Below are positions 61,079-64,000 of a stretch of DNA of 64,000 nt, in pieces. The DNA comes from Pseudoalteromonas sp. GCY (lineage in GTDB: Bacteria > Pseudomonadota > Gammaproteobacteria > Enterobacterales > Alteromonadaceae): contig NZ_CP068023.1 of assembly GCF_016695175.1 (NCBI RefSeq), forward strand, positions 2,185,501-2,249,500, given 5' to 3'. The notes below the pieces were generated by a model. It was not told the origin of the DNA and did not search any database. It saw only the letters and a list, made by a program, of their open reading frames with translations. Positions within the stretch are counted from its first letter, which is position 1; each line of letters opens with the position of its first letter. The position numbers and the translations under genes are program-made.

Positions 61079-61103
61079 GGAGTCCACAAAATTGTCGGAC
61101 TCC
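61079..61103 (+). terminator. Stem-loop after the holin-like gene
   Basis: GGAGTCC (61079-61085) pairs with GGACTCC (61097-61103) around an 11-base loop, 53 bases past the operon end. No T run follows, so it may be a weak or factor-assisted terminator. Confidence 0.4.
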
Positions 61104-61216
61104 CAATACTAAACATAGAAATAATACTTACACCAAAAAAGTTACTATTTACTTATTTTAATAATAAAGTTGTAGCATGTTCCTGAGCTAATTATTGTCG
61201 TCTCATATTCGTGAGT

Positions 61217-61573
61217 TTAGGATGGCTCTTTCTCTAATCTCAGATCGCTTGTTAACTTGAAAGTTGTGCCTTCTTGGTTTCCCGTAGTTTCTTTCGCTTT
61301 ATTCTTGTATTCTTGAACAGTGCACCTTATATGGTAAGCAAATTGACTCAACCTCTCACCAAGTACTTTGTCGTTTTGAAAAGCTCGAAACAATTCTTTG
61401 TCTTCCTCGGTTGGATCAAAACAAACTTCATCAATAATTAAGTTGAAGTTTACATAAACACCTTTGTTCTTATCCCTGTAATGATGCATCGTCACTGAGG
61501 TTTGCGTTGGCCCAGCATGTTTATATAAACCTTCACTTTCCAAAATAGACTCAATAAAATTTAATACCGACAT
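61217..61573 (-). CDS. Hypothetical protein near phage control region (118 aa)
   Basis: Not recognised. 118 soluble residues: a helical N terminus (LNFIESILESEGLYKHAGPT), KGVYVNFNLIIDEVCFDPTE, and a charged middle with LFRAFQNDKVLGERLSQFAY. It lies on the minus strand next to a PapB-like regulator gene with a 43-base gap; the two could form a small accessory operon in the prophage. Confidence 0.55.
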   Translation of the reverse strand: MSVLNFIESILESEGLYKHAGPTQTSVTMHHYRDKNKGVYVNFNLIIDEVCFDPTEEDKELFRAFQNDKVLGERLSQFAYHIRCTVQEYKNKAKETTGNQEGTTFKLTSDLRLEKEPS

Positions 61574-61616
61574 TGCTTATTCCTTTTATGTTCAATGGTT
61601 ATATCATATTCACTCT

Positions 61617-61868
61617 TTAATCGAGCTGACTAGGTAAATCTAACTCCTTTATCCTTTCAATAACAGCTGCTTTTTCTTCTAGCTTACTGATAGCTGCGGA
61701 AAGGTTTGAAACTTCGACACTATTGATAGCAGCAGAAGCTTTCTTATCAATACCTCTTACCAAATAATCGCTGAGCGCATTGATAACACTTTCACTTTGA
61801 ATTCGAGTAAGAGATAAAAGCAATTCAAAACGTTCTTGGCTCTGCATGCCTTTAAAAAGGTATTTCAT
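61617..61868 (-). CDS. PapB/FocB-type transcriptional regulator-like protein
   Basis: 83 residues. KGMQSQERFELLLSLTRIQS, ESVINALSDYLVRGIDKKAS and VEVSNLSAAISKLEEKAAVI line up with PapB-family adhesin regulators, whose middle reads ALxDYLVxGxxxKE and continues with a SxLSxxxxRL helix. Such proteins bind DNA as oligomers. Here it lies in the prophage control region and may act as a repressor or modulator of phage genes. Motif order is good; functional transfer is uncertain. Confidence 0.65.
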   Translation of the reverse strand: MKYLFKGMQSQERFELLLSLTRIQSESVINALSDYLVRGIDKKASAAINSVEVSNLSAAISKLEEKAAVIERIKELDLPSQLD

Positions 61869-61946
61869 AAAATAGTTATGAGTTAATTCATAATTATTTT
61901 AGTTTATTTTGATTTTCAGTTTTTACAATGATTTTTTCGATATTGT

Positions 61947-62069
61947 TGTCACTTTCATGTCAAAGCGTGTCACAACTTTGACAATCAGATCCTTTTAAGC
62001 AAATCGCTAGATCCTTTATTTACTTGGCTTAGCTCTAAGGCGGTTGTCACTAGGCTTGTCAATTTGACG
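61947..62069. promoter_or_regulatory. Cluster of TGTCA half-sites upstream of the late activator
   Basis: TGTCA or its complement occurs at 61947, 61958, 61968, 61979, 62045 and 62057, followed by TTTGAC at 62063. A perfect dyad TGTCAAAG-N10-CTTTGACA spans 61958-61983 and GTCAATTTGAC spans 62059-62069. A regulator-binding region or origin-like array is likely. The rest of the gene-free stretch 61869-62213 holds the SOS promoter and a purine-rich segment. Confidence 0.55.
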
Positions 62070-62149
62070 CATTTTTTGTGCAAAAGCGGAAGGCGAGGAG
62101 GAGTGAATTCTGGGCGTTTTCGGTTTCCAGCAGCTGAGAAATCGTTTAT

Positions 62150-62183
62150 TTGATAGCGCTCGAACTACTGTATATAATCACAG
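62150..62183 (+). promoter_or_regulatory. SOS promoter: sigma-70 boxes overlapped by LexA site
   Basis: TTGATA (62150-62155), a 17-base spacer and TATAAT (62173-62178) form a near-consensus promoter. A perfect LexA box CTGTATATAATCACAG (62168-62183) covers the -10 element, so LexA binding should block transcription. The transcript would begin about 25 bases before the activator start codon. Confidence 0.85.
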
Positions 62184-62213
62184 AAAAGAGTTGACTACTT
62201 TAAGGTGCAAAAT

Positions 62214-62459
62214 ATGCGGGTAAATTGTCCTAACTGCATGAATAAGGCGATTATTACATCGAGGGAAAACCAATCATCTGGCATAGCGGATCTATACTGC
62301 TCATGCACTAATAGTAAAGAATGTGGTGCTACTTTTGTAACCACCATCGCATTTAAGCATTACCTAAACCCACCACGAAAAAATACAGCGAGCATTGCTG
62401 CATCACTAATAAAGAACTTACCAAAAGCTGAGCAGCTAGAGCTACTCAGCAATGCTTGA
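62214..62459 (+). CDS. ogr: Ogr/Delta-type zinc-finger late transcription activator
   Basis: 81 residues from ATG 62214 with AAGGTG eight bases upstream; GTG at 62205 overlaps that site and was rejected. MRVNCPNCMNKAIITSR and LYCSCTNSKECGATFVTTIA give the Cys-x2-Cys...Cys-x4(5)-Cys zinc finger and the CxATF motif of P2 Ogr and P4 Delta, which recruit RNA polymerase to late promoters. It would switch on the P-Q and O...V operons. Its promoter is directly LexA-controlled. Confidence 0.88.
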   Translation: MRVNCPNCMNKAIITSRENQSSGIADLYCSCTNSKECGATFVTTIAFKHYLNPPRKNTASIAASLIKNLPKAEQLELLSNA

Positions 62460-62542
62460 TCTTAGGCACAATGATAAAAAAGATTAATAGACAAGCTAAC
62501 TAGCATGTTACTTAAGATCTTTTTAAAACATCTCTGAAGTGT

Positions 62543-63406
62543 CTAGTAGATGTAGTTGCTTAAGGTAAAGCTGGTACTTTCATTCCCGTAAATACCAATG
62601 AACCAAGTTCCAGTGCTTACTGAGCAACTTTCATTAATACCCCAAGGGTTATCAGAGTAACAGTCTTTTGCTGATTTTAAAGGTAAAGACCCATCCCTTA
62701 AATACAAATCTGCATTTCTTGACATCCCAGTTAAATCAACCTTCAGTTCTGCTCCTGGTGCTACGGAGAAGGATGTTCGATAGTATTTCCAATCACCCGC
62801 TTTGACTTCACCATAAATATCTTCAAAACTGTTGATAAAGGGAACTAGATAATCGATTGTATTCGATTCTGGATTGATAGTTGAAACAGCCCCACAAGCT
62901 GGCCCGGTCCTTTTCCCTTCCCTCACTTCAAAATGGACATGTTCTGCATCACCGGCTCCCACAGAACCTTGAACGCCAAGTCTGTCACCAACTTTAACCG
63001 TGTCTCCCACATTTACAGATATAGTTCTTGCATGTAGATATAAGTAGGTAAGATTCTTTTCTGCATTATAAATTGCTATCGTGTTATATTTATCATTGCC
63101 ACTTTTTATAACCTTACCGGGACTTAGAGAATAGAACTTACGGTTAGCTGTCTTAGCGCCAGCTACGTCCTTTGTTTGCATATCAATACCTGAGTGGCCG
63201 CCATCATAACCCCAACACTTTCCATCCCAAGCTTTGTATGGAGCTTTCCATGTATTATAATCTATATTCAAGCCAATCCTTGAGTCGTCTATTTCATCAA
63301 TAGCAACGTTAAAAAGCTTCGCTCCCAATACATCCCTTTCTACAAACTGGGCGTTTGCACTAACTGTAAAAAATGCGCTTAAACCTAAGATTAAATATTT
63401 TTTCAT
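62543..63406 (-). CDS. Secreted M23 (LytM) metallopeptidase with C-terminal PPC domain
   Basis: A 287-residue exported enzyme. A signal peptide (KKYLILGLSAFFTVSANAQF) precedes an M23 domain with ligands in GGHSGIDMQTKD (HxxxD) and DAEHVHFEVREG (HxH). LYLHARTISVNVGDTVKVGD lies between. A C-terminal pre-peptidase domain (about 195-287, ADLYLRDGSLPLKSAKDC, GTWFIGIYGNESTSF) is typical of secreted marine proteases. It probably cleaves bacterial peptidoglycan or extracellular proteins and looks like a chromosomal gene rather than a phage lysin. Confidence 0.82.
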   Translation of the reverse strand: MKKYLILGLSAFFTVSANAQFVERDVLGAKLFNVAIDEIDDSRIGLNIDYNTWKAPYKAWDGKCWGYDGGHSGIDMQTKDVAGAKTANRKFYSLSPGKVIKSGNDKYNTIAIYNAEKNLTYLYLHARTISVNVGDTVKVGDRLGVQGSVGAGDAEHVHFEVREGKRTGPACGAVSTINPESNTIDYLVPFINSFEDIYGEVKAGDWKYYRTSFSVAPGAELKVDLTGMSRNADLYLRDGSLPLKSAKDCYSDNPWGINESCSVSTGTWFIGIYGNESTSFTLSNYIY

Positions 63407-63614
63407 TACATTTATTCCTTTCTACGTTAAAAATATTCCATAACACGAACAAAAAACGTTATCACAGTGTGTTGTTTTTGCAACCAAAATAACAACTTTT
63501 CAACCTTTTAATAAGCTCGGATACGCTGGTTACTACTTTGGTATTCTTCTTTAGCGCTGTGAGCATTTTAATACGGCAACTTTGAGACGAAACAATAACG
63601 GCGACCATACAAAA

Positions 63615-64000
63615 TTACGCCATACTAAACCCAATATCCCACCAATCATTCGTATTGATATCAGTGGCTAGTCCACTAACGATCAACCTGGCTAGCTCCA
63701 TATCTCCAACTAACTGCAACTTCTTCTTGTATTTGCAGTTCGACGGCAAGCGTCGCTGTCCGGCTTCGGCCAAGCTGAATGCCAAATCAACAATTTCTCT
63801 TGCCTCACGCCAATGATCCTTTTCTGGTGTAGCTGCAATTGCTCGGTCCATATCGCTGAAGTCTAGTTGTTTAAACGAACGCAACTTATCACCCTCTTTA
63901 TAGAACACCCGACCATGAGCCATAACAGTTCCATCTTCTTCTAACGCTTTGAGCTGATCATCTTCTAGGACATCCCAATACGCCAGGCTGTTTACAGCTT
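63615..64000 (-). CDS. Conserved-looking protein of unknown function (5' end outside window)
   Basis: The minus-strand frame is open to the window edge, so the ATG at 63923 is internal or optional: AVNSLAYWDVLEDDQLKALE precedes it without a stop. Visible are VMAHGRVFYKEGDKLRSFK, KDHWREAREIVDLAFSLAEA and ARLIVSGLATDINTNDWWDI near the C terminus. Family not recognised; soluble and mixed charge. Confidence 0.6.
   Translation of the reverse strand, partial: AVNSLAYWDVLEDDQLKALEEDGTVMAHGRVFYKEGDKLRSFKQLDFSDMDRAIAATPEKDHWREAREIVDLAFSLAEAGQRRLPSNCKYKKKLQLVGDMELARLIVSGLATDINTNDWWDIGFSMA

Larger units (their letters stand above)
37640..62459. mobile_element. P2/HP1/K139-type prophage (structural and late-control part)
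   Basis: A myovirus-like prophage. The leftward late block (57295 down to 37640) encodes scaffold, capsid, terminase small subunit, head and tail completion, sheath, tube, chaperone, tape measure, baseplate, fibres, hub and spike. Rightward are terminase large subunit, portal, two small membrane proteins and, at 62214, an Ogr-type activator. Tail families (DUF2586, DUF2597, DUF2590) point to the HP1/K139 branch. No integrase, CI/Cox or replication gene is visible, and no attL/attR pair was identified; the right limit is uncertain. Confidence 0.88.

Noticed and set aside
37175..62460. attL/attR direct repeats for the prophage
   Set aside because: No convincing matching direct repeat or tRNA fragment was found at both edges; the right edge may be outside the window.
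62543..63406. M23 peptidase considered as the phage endolysin
   Set aside because: It has a Sec signal peptide and a C-terminal pre-peptidase domain typical of secreted marine enzymes, and is on the opposite strand to the phage control genes.
1..64000. CRISPR arrays, tRNA or rRNA genes
   Set aside because: No regularly spaced repeats with unique spacers and no cloverleaf or rRNA-like sequence noticed on either strand; the attC sites are the only regular repeats.

Overview
The window looks like part of a marine gammaproteobacterial chromosome, most likely Pseudoalteromonas or a close relative. This is an inference from a moderately low G+C content, the chromosomal gene set (proS, a tmk-holB-pilZ-tatD cluster, a large Oar-type TonB-dependent receptor, DUF3025, YgjV, OhrR/Ohr) and a sedentary integron of the Vibrio/Pseudoalteromonas type. 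I ran no database search; family names come from motif and sequence recognition.

Layout. 1-7842: chromosomal genes (3' end of proS, LpxH-type phosphoesterase, NatAB-type ABC exporter, DUF3025, M28 lipoprotein peptidase, a metal exporter behind a Fur-like box). 8049-14484: a chromosomal integron. Its cassettes are all read from the minus strand and separated by attC sites. They include higBA, a DUF6429 gene, a frameshifted DUF5710/zinc-ribbon gene and three unrecognised genes. One attC site is split by an IS1182-family element (9977-11812). The integrase gene at 13527-14484 is broken by one nonsense codon and three frameshifts but keeps its LexA box. 14637-20069: a probable peptide-utilisation operon (TonB receptor, Xaa-Pro peptidase, ornithine-cyclodeaminase-like protein, small protein). 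20396-29333: YgjV, a 1230-residue propeller sensor kinase, a PhoD-like phosphatase, then tatD-pilZ-holB-tmk. 29579-32891: a periplasmic binding protein overlapping a hybrid histidine kinase. 33005-33271: a MITE-like repeat. 33412-37174: an Ntn-hydrolase-like protein, Ohr/OhrR with two palindromic operators, and a LysR/MFS divergent pair.

37640-62459: a P2/HP1/K139-type myovirus-like prophage. The leftward late block runs scaffold-capsid-terminase small subunit-head completion-tail completion-sheath-tube-SxGC protein-chaperone E/E'-tape measure-baseplate-fibres-hub-spike. Terminase large subunit, portal and two small membrane (holin-type) proteins run rightward from a shared divergent control region at 57296-57486. 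An Ogr/Delta-type zinc-finger late activator (62214-62459) sits directly behind a consensus-like promoter whose -10 box lies inside a perfect LexA box. No integrase, CI/Cox repressor or replication initiator is visible in the window. What can be seen is a particle-making module apparently wired straight to SOS (LexA to Ogr to late genes); early genes may lie past 64000 or may be absent. The right end holds a secreted M23 peptidase and a 5'-truncated unknown gene.

The most notable observations are the LexA-controlled Ogr switch on an apparently early-gene-less prophage, the A-AAA-AAA programmed frameshift in the E/E' chaperone, the SxGC protein that could replace a missing endolysin, and the decayed integron with an IS element inserted in an attC site.
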